Assembly: GCF_902489365.1 (NCBI RefSeq) | Contig: NZ_CABTZR010000091.1 | Span: 1-8,113, forward strand | DNA from: an uncultured Corynebacterium sp. | GTDB lineage: Bacteria; Actinomycetota; Actinomycetes; Mycobacteriales; Mycobacteriaceae | Length of the DNA: 8,113 bases | Reading direction: 5' to 3' | Shown here: piece by piece, positions 1 through 5,580 of the stretch | Layout: every line of letters starts with the position of its first letter | Position numbering within the stretch: position 1 is the stretch's first letter | Program-made: the position numbers and the translations under genes | The notes under the pieces: generated by a model | The model's database searches: none | What the model was told of the DNA's origin: nothing | The model's input: only the letters and a program-made list of their open reading frames with translations

Positions 1-33
1 ACACGTGAGCGATTTAGTGTATTCCTCTGGTGG

Positions 34-86
34 CCGGGGGTGCCACACGAGCCACATGTGGACCCTCGTTGGGTGGCACTCCCCGG
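34..86. repeat. Large nested imperfect hairpin
   Basis: Three nested inverted repeats share one centre. The outer arms are 34-46 and 73-86 (13 pairs, with T80 bulged out), the middle arms are ACGAG 47-51 and CTCGT 65-69, and the core is the perfect 10-bp palindrome CCACATGTGG at 52-61. No T-run follows on either strand, so a classical intrinsic terminator is not evident. It could be a U-less terminator of a gene to the left, a structured RNA, or a DNA site for a dimeric protein. The inverted symmetry is seen directly; the role is not known. Confidence 0.6.
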
Positions 87-204
87 AATCTCAGCGAGTG
101 CGCTAGGCCACACGGCAATGTAAAGGTGACAGCGTCCTCCGTGCTACTCAAAGCTCTAAAAGCTCTCTAAAAGCTACTGCCTAAAGTTACAGAAAGGCCT
201 CTGG
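87..204. other. Non-coding leader upstream of the FHA-like gene
   Basis: This is the presumed promoter and leader of the gene starting at 205. I see no convincing -35/-10 pair. The notable content is an A/T-richer segment with tandem CTCTAAAAGCT units (154-175) just before the ribosome binding site AGAAAGG at 191-197. A reading frame open from base 1 to the TAA at 121-123 is tryptophan- and proline-rich and unrecognisable; I do not call it a gene. Confidence 0.4.
154..175. repeat. Tandem direct repeat, 2 x 11 bp
   Basis: The 11-base unit CTCTAAAAGCT occurs twice head to tail, at 154-164 and 165-175. It is flanked by GCTACT at 143-148 and again at 173-178, and a shorter AAAGCT precedes it at 150-155. 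The period is close to one helical turn, which would put two identical half-sites on the same face of the DNA 30-50 bp before the start codon at 205. An operator is possible; replication slippage in a short A-rich leader is the alternative. Confidence 0.65.
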
Positions 205-546
205 ATGCAGCGCGACCTCCTTGTCACTAACTCCGCTGGGGAACGCGCCGTCGTGCGCCCAGGTCAGCAGCTAGTGGCAGGCCGCGCGGGAGACTTCCCA
301 CTGGCTCCTGATGACGCCTCCATGCACCGTCACTTCCTCCACTTCTGGCAGCAAGAGGATAACTGGATGGTGAGTAACGTGGGCAGCTTCCTGGCGGCGG
401 AGTTATCCTCCCCACGCATCCGCACACACGGCCCCATCAGGCTACTGCCGCACGCTACCGCAGCCATCCCCGAGGGCACCTCGCTGCTGTGCTTCACGAC
501 GCCCAGCGGCTCCTACGAACTCACGCTGACTCGCGGCCCGCACTGA
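205..546 (+). CDS. Small FHA-like domain protein
   Basis: The 113-residue protein appears to be a single forkhead-associated-like beta-sandwich. It has the Gly-Arg pair at 26-27 (VAGRAGDFPL), the acidic-turn and histidine block DDASMHRHF at 36-44, and WMVSNVGS at 54-61, matching the order GR / SxxH / N-G of FHA domains. FHA domains bind phosphothreonine peptides and often sit in Ser/Thr-kinase signalling. Here the usual loop serine is replaced by His41, so phosphopeptide binding is uncertain. There is no signal peptide or membrane segment, so the protein should be cytoplasmic. The ATG at 205 is supported by AGAAAGG at 191-197, seven bases upstream. The gene is convergent with the lipoprotein gene at 548, leaving one base between the stop codons. 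The family assignment rests on motif order only; a non-FHA beta-sandwich remains possible. Confidence 0.6.
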   Translation: MQRDLLVTNSAGERAVVRPGQQLVAGRAGDFPLAPDDASMHRHFLHFWQQEDNWMVSNVGSFLAAELSSPRIRTHGPIRLLPHATAAIPEGTSLLCFTTPSGSYELTLTRGPH

Positions 547-547
547 T

Positions 548-1486
548 CTAGCGCTGCCCACCTTTCTCGGACACGAGTGCGCGCGCGGTCGGGTCCAGGA
601 CGACGACTGCGCCGCCATCTTCGATGCTGCAGCCTAGCCACCGATAGTCGGGCTCGTCTGGCCAGCCGGGATCGGCGTTATAGGAGCAGCTGAAGTCATC
701 CTCCATGAGGTACCCGCGGTTGCCGCCCTCCGTGGGCGCGAAGTCATAGTTCTTGTAATACTCAAGAACCTCCATTGCCCGCGCGCAGTTCGTCCCATTC
801 TCTTTGGCATAGACGTATTCGCCATTACCGAGGTCCCCACAGATAGTTCCGGCCATGGCTTTTCCTTCCCCATCTGGCTCCGGCGGGAAGGTATCGGAGT
901 AGTATTCACCATCGTCTTTCACCGTGAAGTGGTGGCCATCAATCCTGACCGTGAATTCATCCTCACTCACGGATTCAAACGTCACCCCGTTCATCGTGAC
1001 GGTGTTCCCTGCTTCCAGCCTGGTGGGTGCCGCGGCGTCTCCTCCCATTTTCACATTGGGATAAAAGCCCGCGTTCGCATCGAAATTGACGGAATTGGAG
1101 AGCCAAAGCGGCTGCCCGGTCGCCGGGTACAGAGGCGGATCAGCGAACATGACGCTGCACCCGATCAGCCCTTGATCCTCAGTGACTGTGCAGGCCACGC
1201 GGTCATTTGGGCTGCTTACTCCATACACCGTGGAGGTCGCGTGCCCCAAGTTGGTGGCGATGAAGTCTTCCTTAGCTTGTTCCTTAAGGCCCGAGTCGCC
1301 TTCCTTGTCCTTCCCAGACGTCGGAGACGGGCTCGCTTCCGTAGATTCAGCGTTATCGGCGGAAGTCTCGGTGGTGGAGGTGTTGTGGAATTGCGGCTCA
1401 CCGCTGGTGGAATCCTCGGCAGCAGAGCACGCTGCCGCAGTACAGGCCATTAGTGCGAGGGGCAGGGCATTCAGTAGCTTTGTCAC
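548..1486 (-). CDS. Secreted lipoprotein of unknown function, six paired cysteines
   Basis: I choose the GTG at 1486-1484, giving 312 residues. GGGAAGA (1500-1494) lies seven bases upstream and the first residues then form a compact signal peptide, MTKLLNALPLALMAC. The longer frame from 1633 would run back through the terminator hairpins behind lysS. A lipid-attachment cysteine is plausible at C20 (TAAAC) or C15 (LMAC). A Ser/Thr/Glu-rich linker of about 50 residues follows, then an exported globular region with six cysteines at 99, 110, 216, 234, 267 and 286. Two of the pairs end in a GCS motif (IGCSV at 109-113, LGCSI at 285-289). The segment CGDLGNG...GTNCARAMEVLEYY (216-243) resembles the Cys...TxC-x-A pattern common in actinobacterial exported proteins. 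No catalytic motif is recognisable. The protein is probably anchored at the outer face of the membrane. Confidence 0.72.
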   Translation of the reverse strand: MTKLLNALPLALMACTAAACSAAEDSTSGEPQFHNTSTTETSADNAESTEASPSPTSGKDKEGDSGLKEQAKEDFIATNLGHATSTVYGVSSPNDRVACTVTEDQGLIGCSVMFADPPLYPATGQPLWLSNSVNFDANAGFYPNVKMGGDAAAPTRLEAGNTVTMNGVTFESVSEDEFTVRIDGHHFTVKDDGEYYSDTFPPEPDGEGKAMAGTICGDLGNGEYVYAKENGTNCARAMEVLEYYKNYDFAPTEGGNRGYLMEDDFSCSYNADPGWPDEPDYRWLGCSIEDGGAVVVLDPTARALVSEKGGQR

Positions 1487-1502
1487 ACCTGCATCTTCCC
1501 AC

Positions 1503-1516
1503 GGATTAGTCAATCC
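1503..1516. repeat. Short inverted repeat upstream of the lipoprotein gene
   Basis: GGATT and AATCC flank a four-base centre (GGATTAGTCAATCC), ending 17 bases before the chosen GTG start at 1486 and just upstream of its ribosome binding site. It could be an operator half-site pair. It is short enough to occur by chance. Confidence 0.25.
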
Positions 1517-1584
1517 TGCGGCCAGCCGCAGCAGTTTTCCCCTCATGGGGGCTGGAGGCGCAGCATGCATAAGCAGCAGAATCT

Positions 1585-1604
1585 GTGCCGGGCCGGGCCG
1601 GCAC
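1585..1604 (-). terminator. Second GC hairpin behind lysS
   Basis: GTGCCGG (1585-1591) pairs with CCGGCAC (1598-1604) around a six-base loop. On the minus strand it comes directly after the T-rich tail of the main lysS terminator, so the two may act in tandem. It has no T-run of its own. It lies between lysS and the lipoprotein gene and supports placing that gene's start at 1486. Confidence 0.35.
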
Positions 1605-1608
1605 TGAG

Positions 1609-1651
1609 AAAACCAGAAAACCCGCGCAGCCACAAAAGAGACGGGCGCGGG
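1609..1651 (-). terminator. Intrinsic terminator of lysS
   Basis: On the minus strand, 20 bases past the lysS stop, CCCGCGC (1651-1645) pairs perfectly with GCGCGGG (1627-1621) around a 17-base loop, followed by TTTTCTGGTTTT. A GC stem with an interrupted U-tract is the standard intrinsic terminator layout. The loop is long, which weakens the prediction a little. Confidence 0.65.
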
Positions 1652-1671
1652 CAGGTGGAAGCTAGGAGAAA

Positions 1672-3246
1672 CTAGTGCTCCGGCTTCACGATCGGGAAGA
1701 GCACGGTCTCGCGGATGCCCAGGCCGGTCAGAGCCATGAGTAGGCGGTCCATACCCATGCCAGCACCGGCCGTCGGCGGCATGCCCTGCTCCATAGCGGC
1801 CAGGAAGTCCTCATCCAGCACCATGGCCTCCTCATCACCGCCGGCGGCCAAGCGAGCCTGATCCTCAAAGCGCTCGCGCTGGATGACGGGGTCGATGAGC
1901 TCCGAGTAGCCCGTGGCCAGCTCGAAGCCGCGTACGTAGAGGTCCCACTTCTCCGTCACGCCCGGCTGGGAGCGGTGCTGGCGGGTCAGCGGGGAGGTTT
2001 CAACCGGGAAGTTCTTCACAAAGATCGGGCCCTCGAGCTGGTCTTCGCAGAGCACCTCCCAGATCTCTTCCACCAGCTTGCCGTGGCCCCAGCCGCCGTT
2101 CTTCGGGACGTCGAGCCCGATGACGTCGGCAATCGCCTTGAGTTCCTCGACGGTGGAGTCGATGGTCACCTCCGGCTGGCCCGGGAACTTGCGCTGCAGA
2201 GCCTCGTTGAGGGAGGGGTACATCTCAATCTCCGGCCACTCTTCGCCGCCGAGGTCGTACTCCGTGCCATCCGCCAAGGTCACGGTGGTGGAACCGAAGA
2301 CCGCGCGGGCCACCGACTGGATGGACTCACGGATGGTGCGGGCACAGTCGTTGTAGTCGCCCCATGCCTCGTAGGTCTCCAGCATGGCGAACTCCGGGGA
2401 GTGGGAGCGGTCAACGCCCTCGTTACGGAAGTTGCGGTTGATCTCAAAGACACGGTCAATGCCGCCGACAACAGCGCGCTTCAGGAAGAGCTCCGGGGCG
2501 ATGCGCAAGTACAGGTCGATGTCCAAAGCATTGGAGTGGGTCACGAACGGGCGGGCCGCCGCACCACCGTGGAGGGTCTGCAGCATCGGGGTTTCGATCT
2601 CCACGAAGCCCTGATCTTCCAGGTAGTTGCGCAGCGCACGCATGACCTTCACGCGGGTCATGGCATTCTTGCGGGCCTCCTCGCGCACGATGAGGTCGTT
2701 ATAGCGCTGGCGGACGCGAGTTTCCTCGTTCATGTCAGCGAAGGAGACCGGAAGCGGGCGCAAGGACTTCGCCGCCATGGTCCACGTGGAAGCCATGACG
2801 GACAGCTCGCCGCGGCGCGAAGCAATGACGCGGCCGCTTACGGAGATGAAATCACCCAGGTCAACGTCAGACTTCCACGCGGCGAGGCGCTCCTCCCCTA
2901 CCTCCGCCAGCGACAGCATGGCCTGCACCTGGGTGCCATCACCATCCTGCAAGGTGGCGAAGCAGAGCTTACCGGTATTGCGCATGAAGATAAGGCGGCC
3001 GGCGATGGCAACCTCGACGTCAGTCTCCTCACCCGCGCTGAGGTAGGTGACGCCCTCTTCCGCGGCCGGCGCTTCGTCCTCGGCAACGACCTGGAACTGC
3101 TGGCGGAGATCCCGCAGGGAGATCGTGCGGTCCACGGTCACCGGATAAGGCTCGGTGCCGGACTCCAACAGTCGGGCGCGCTTCTCGCGGCGGATGCGCA
3201 GCTGCTCGGGGACGTCAGTAACTTCAGTATTCTTCTTCTCGCTCAC
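1672..3246 (-). CDS. lysS: Lysyl-tRNA synthetase, class II
   Basis: The 524-residue enzyme activates lysine with ATP and charges tRNA-Lys in the cytoplasm. The N-terminal OB-fold anticodon-binding domain spans about 75-165 (AIAGRLIFMRNTGKLCFATLQ). The catalytic core carries class II motif 1 (GFVEIETPML, 213-222), motif 2 (RVFEINRNFRNEG, 265-277, then SHSPEFAMLE) and motif 3 (GMGMDRLLMALTG, 496-508). GGAAARPF (227-234) and FELATGYSEL are family signatures. Length and the C-terminus GIRETVLFPIV match bacterial LysS. The start is GTG at 3246-3244. No close Shine-Dalgarno is visible (GAGG lies about 20 bases upstream), while TACCCT 7-12 bases before the GTG resembles a -10 hexamer out of position, so a leaderless or unusual start is possible. 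The gene is divergent from phoX and is the last gene before the terminator at 1609-1651. Confidence 0.97.
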   Translation of the reverse strand: MSEKKNTEVTDVPEQLRIRREKRARLLESGTEPYPVTVDRTISLRDLRQQFQVVAEDEAPAAEEGVTYLSAGEETDVEVAIAGRLIFMRNTGKLCFATLQDGDGTQVQAMLSLAEVGEERLAAWKSDVDLGDFISVSGRVIASRRGELSVMASTWTMAAKSLRPLPVSFADMNEETRVRQRYNDLIVREEARKNAMTRVKVMRALRNYLEDQGFVEIETPMLQTLHGGAAARPFVTHSNALDIDLYLRIAPELFLKRAVVGGIDRVFEINRNFRNEGVDRSHSPEFAMLETYEAWGDYNDCARTIRESIQSVARAVFGSTTVTLADGTEYDLGGEEWPEIEMYPSLNEALQRKFPGQPEVTIDSTVEELKAIADVIGLDVPKNGGWGHGKLVEEIWEVLCEDQLEGPIFVKNFPVETSPLTRQHRSQPGVTEKWDLYVRGFELATGYSELIDPVIQRERFEDQARLAAGGDEEAMVLDEDFLAAMEQGMPPTAGAGMGMDRLLMALTGLGIRETVLFPIVKPEH

Positions 3247-3289
3247 GGTTGTCTAGGGTAGTCGATCCTCATACGCTGGCGCGATCCCG

Positions 3290-3322
3290 GTTCACAGAGT
3301 GTTCATCTAGCGGTTAGACAGC
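3290..3322 (+). promoter_or_regulatory. Putative PHO box (PhoR/PhoP-type binding site)
   Basis: Three consecutive 11-base units are visible: GTTCACAGAGT (3290-3300), GTTCATCTAGC (3301-3311) and the weaker GGTTAGACAGC (3312-3322). Streptomyces PHO boxes are direct repeats of 11-base units beginning GTTCA, and the C. glutamicum PhoR site is described as 8-bp tandem repeats with 3-bp gaps, which is the same 11-bp period. The first unit read on the other strand (TCTGTGAA) is close to the corynebacterial element. The site is about 110-140 bp before the phoX start at 3433, and a phosphatase is the expected target. It could also affect lysS on the other side. Confidence 0.6.
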
Positions 3323-3323
3323 A

Positions 3324-3348
3324 TCAACCGTGCGGTCATCTCAACCGT
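3324..3348. repeat. Direct repeat TCAACCGT in the lysS-phoX intergenic region
   Basis: TCAACCGT occurs at 3324-3331 and 3341-3348, starts 17 bases apart. An inverted CGGTT copy is present at 3311-3315 inside the third PHO-box unit. The second copy abuts the putative phoX -10 element. Binding of a second regulator is possible but not demonstrated. Confidence 0.4.
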
Positions 3349-3353
3349 ATTAA
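3348..3353 (+). promoter_or_regulatory. Candidate -10 element for phoX
   Basis: TATTAA is the most -10-like hexamer between the PHO-box repeat and the phoX start. No good -35 hexamer precedes it at 16-18 bases, which suits an activator-dependent promoter. It would start transcription near 3360, giving a leader of about 70 bases that contains the 13-bp repeats at 3365-3400. Confidence 0.35.
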
Positions 3354-3364
3354 CTCATGACGTC

Positions 3365-3405
3365 CGTTGCGACACCTCGTTGCGACATCCCTTGCGCAAC
3401 CAACG
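3365..3405 (+). repeat. 13-bp-period repeats with hairpin potential in the phoX leader
   Basis: CGTTGCGACA occurs at 3365-3374 and again, identical, at 3378-3387. A third, degenerate copy, CTTGCGCAAC (3391-3400), contains the palindrome TTGCGCAA. As RNA, GTTGCG (3379-3384) can pair with CGCAAC (3395-3400), and CGTTG (3365-3369) can pair with CAACG (3401-3405) outside it, giving a nested stem before two T-runs (3407-3411, 3414-3418) and the GGAG ribosome binding site at 3419-3422. Confidence 0.55.
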
Positions 3406-3432
3406 ATTTTTGATTTTTGGAGCATCACTTTC

Positions 3433-5532
3433 ATGGCACTCAATGGCCGCAATCTCTTGGCTAACATGTTTACCTCTTCTCGTTCTTCTCTTACCTGCAC
3501 CTACAAGTGCGGTAATGCCTGCTTCGGCGAGTGCGAGAACACCTCCGACAACCCTTACTTCGGCGATCAGTTCTCCCGTCGTACCGCCCTGCGTGCCGGT
3601 GGCTTGGCCGTCGTCGCCGTTGGTGGTTCCTCCGCCCTGGCTGCTTGTGCTGCACCAGACGAAAAGGATTCTGCAGCTGGCGGCGGAGCTTCCGACAAGA
3701 CCAGCGAGGTCAAGGGCTCCGACATCGAGCTCACCTCCGCCGAGGGCATGCACTTCGAGGCCGTTGAGGCCAACACCAAGGATGAGGTCGTCATCCCCAA
3801 GGGCTACGAGCAGTCCGTCCTGATTGCCTGGGGCGACCCCGTCATCGAGGGCGCTCCGGAATTCGATGTCAATAACCAGACCGCCGCGGATGCGGAGAAG
3901 CAGTTCGGCTTCAACAATGACTTCGCCGGCCTCATCGACCACCCGGATGACAAGAACCGCATGATTTACATGTGCTCGCACGAGTACACCACCGAGCCGA
4001 TGATGTTCCCGGACTACGACCCGGAGAACCCCACCGAGGAGCAGGTGAAGATCGGCTGGGCTGGCCACGGCCACACCATCCTCGAGGTTTCCAAGGTGAA
4101 GGGCTCCGGCGAGCTCAAGCGCGAATTCGGCCCGCTCAACCGCCGCATTACCGCCACCACCCCGTTCACTCTGGTGGGCCCCGCTAAGGGCACCGACCTG
4201 GTGAAGACCTCCGCCGACCCGAAGGGTGAGAAGGTCCTGGGTACCCTCAACAACTGCTCCGGTGGCGTGACCCCGTGGAACACCATGCTCTCCGGCGAAG
4301 AGAACTTCGACCAGTACTTCGCAGGCGGCGACGTCAAGGATGAGAAGGCCGCTGAATCCCTCAAACGCTTCGGTATCAAGGAGGGCCCGTCCGAGCGTAA
4401 GTGGGAGAAGTACGATGACCGCTTCGACGTAACCAAGGAGCCGAACGAGCCGAACCGCTTTGGCTGGCTCGTGGAGATCAACCCGCTGGATCCGAACTCC
4501 ACCCCGGTCAAGCACACCGCTGTGGGCCGCTACAAGCACGAGGCCGGCAACATCCACATCACCAAGGATGGCACCGTGGTGTGCTACTCCGGCGATGACT
4601 CCCGCTTCGAGTACGTCTACAAGTTCGTCTCCTCCAAGAAGTACAAGGAAGGCGACCTGGAGCACAACATGACCATCCTGGACCACGGCACCCTGTACGT
4701 GGCCAAGATGGAAGGCAACTCCCCGGAGAAGGAAATCGACGGCTCCGGTGTCCTGCCGGAGGACGGTGCTTTCGACGGCAGCGGCGAGTGGGTCAAGCTG
4801 CTGACCTCCGATACGGAGAACAACAAGTTCGAGTCCCACGTGGACGGTATGTCCGCCGAAGAGGTCGCCGTCTTTACCCGTGAGGCCGCCGATAAGGTGG
4901 GCGCCACCAAGATGGACCGCCCAGAGGACGTTGAGGTTCACCCGGAGACCGAGAAGGTCTACATCGCACTGACCAACAACAAGTACCGCGGCGCCACCGG
5001 TGAGAACGCCAAGAAGAACAAGGAAGACGCCAAGGAATGGGCTCCGGTCAAGGAGAACAAGAACGGCCTGGTCATGGAGCTCGAGGATGACCACGCTGGC
5101 GAGAAGTTCACCTGGAACCTGTTCCTGGTCTGTGGTGACCCGCGTGAGGCCAGCACCTACTTCGGTGGCTTCGACAAGGAGAAGGTCTCCCCGATTTCCT
5201 GCCCGGATAACCTGGCCTTCGACAACCACGGCAACCTGTGGATTTCTACCGACGGCAACGCGCTGGACTCCAACGATGGCCTGTACGCCGTGACCACCGA
5301 GGGTGAGACCCGCGGCGAACTCAAGTGCTTCCTCACCGTCCCGGCGGGCGCGGAGACCTGTGGACCGATCGTCGACGATGACCGCGTCATGGTCAACGTT
5401 CAGCACCCGGGCGAGGCTGACGACGCCACCTTTGAGAACGCCACCTCCCACTGGCCTGACGGCGGCAAGTCCACCCCGCGCCCGGCCGTGGTTGTGGTGT
5501 GGAAGAAGGACGGCAAGATCGGTACCGAATAA
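3433..5532 (+). CDS. phoX: PhoX/DUF839-family secreted alkaline phosphatase, Tat lipoprotein
   Basis: PhoX enzymes release phosphate from organic phosphoesters outside the membrane, using Ca2+ and iron cofactors. From the ATG at 3433 (GGAG at 3419-3422, ten bases upstream) the protein has 699 residues. A 47-residue N-region holds four cysteines at 22, 26, 30 and 34, in exact C-x3-C spacing. The Tat motif SRRTALR follows (48-54), then a hydrophobic stretch and a lipobox LAAC with C72. The mature part carries family blocks MCSHEYTTE (180-188), NNCSGGVTPW (273-282), SGEEN (287-291), HEAGNIHIT (369-377), RPEDVEVHP (496-504) and CPDNLAFD (590-597). Cys275 aligns, as far as I can judge, with the iron-ligating cysteine of characterised PhoX. 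The gene stands alone on its strand and a PHO-box-like repeat lies upstream, pointing to induction by phosphate limitation. The frame is open further upstream from a TTG at 3367, but without a comparable ribosome binding site. Confidence 0.92.
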   Translation: MALNGRNLLANMFTSSRSSLTCTYKCGNACFGECENTSDNPYFGDQFSRRTALRAGGLAVVAVGGSSALAACAAPDEKDSAAGGGASDKTSEVKGSDIELTSAEGMHFEAVEANTKDEVVIPKGYEQSVLIAWGDPVIEGAPEFDVNNQTAADAEKQFGFNNDFAGLIDHPDDKNRMIYMCSHEYTTEPMMFPDYDPENPTEEQVKIGWAGHGHTILEVSKVKGSGELKREFGPLNRRITATTPFTLVGPAKGTDLVKTSADPKGEKVLGTLNNCSGGVTPWNTMLSGEENFDQYFAGGDVKDEKAAESLKRFGIKEGPSERKWEKYDDRFDVTKEPNEPNRFGWLVEINPLDPNSTPVKHTAVGRYKHEAGNIHITKDGTVVCYSGDDSRFEYVYKFVSSKKYKEGDLEHNMTILDHGTLYVAKMEGNSPEKEIDGSGVLPEDGAFDGSGEWVKLLTSDTENNKFESHVDGMSAEEVAVFTREAADKVGATKMDRPEDVEVHPETEKVYIALTNNKYRGATGENAKKNKEDAKEWAPVKENKNGLVMELEDDHAGEKFTWNLFLVCGDPREASTYFGGFDKEKVSPISCPDNLAFDNHGNLWISTDGNALDSNDGLYAVTTEGETRGELKCFLTVPAGAETCGPIVDDDRVMVNVQHPGEADDATFENATSHWPDGGKSTPRPAVVVVWKKDGKIGTE

Positions 5533-5544
5533 GGCACCGACGTT

Positions 5545-5580
5545 GTGCAGTGCGCACTCTTAGGCGGTGCGCAACTGTGC
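5545..5580. terminator. Hairpin between convergent phoX and panE-like genes
   Basis: The arms 5545-5557 and 5567-5580 form about 13 pairs with one bulge (A5574) and two G-T wobbles, centred on GTGCGCA/TGCGCAC, with a nine-base loop. It begins 12 bases after the phoX stop and overlaps the last codons and stop of the gene at 5560. Neither side has a T-run. The position between convergent genes suggests a bidirectional, U-poor terminator. Confidence 0.45.

Noticed and set aside
1..123. Plus-strand frame open from the left edge to TAA at 121-123
   Set aside because: Forty tryptophan- and proline-rich codons without recognisable similarity, running through the nested hairpin; a second frame is also open there, so openness is not informative at this GC content.
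929..1607. Overlapping plus-strand frames opposite the lipoprotein gene
   Set aside because: No ribosome binding sites or domains, and they lie opposite a gene with clear signal peptide and paired cysteines.
1487..1633. N-terminal extension of the lipoprotein frame up to 1633
   Set aside because: It overlaps the lysS terminator hairpins, lacks a ribosome binding site, and would bury the signal peptide inside the protein.
1975..3261. 428-codon plus-strand frame opposite lysS
   Set aside because: Antisense shadow of an unambiguous lysyl-tRNA synthetase gene; the translation shows no recognisable motif.
3367..3432. TTG start for phoX at 3367
   Set aside because: It falls within the 13-bp repeats, has no ribosome binding site and would add 22 unlike residues; the ATG at 3433 has GGAG ten bases upstream.
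3355..5451. 698-codon open frame on the minus strand opposite phoX
   Set aside because: It is complementary to a well-recognised phosphatase gene. Its leucine/valine/glycine-rich translation has no domain and is the usual by-product of strongly G/C-ending codons on the other strand.
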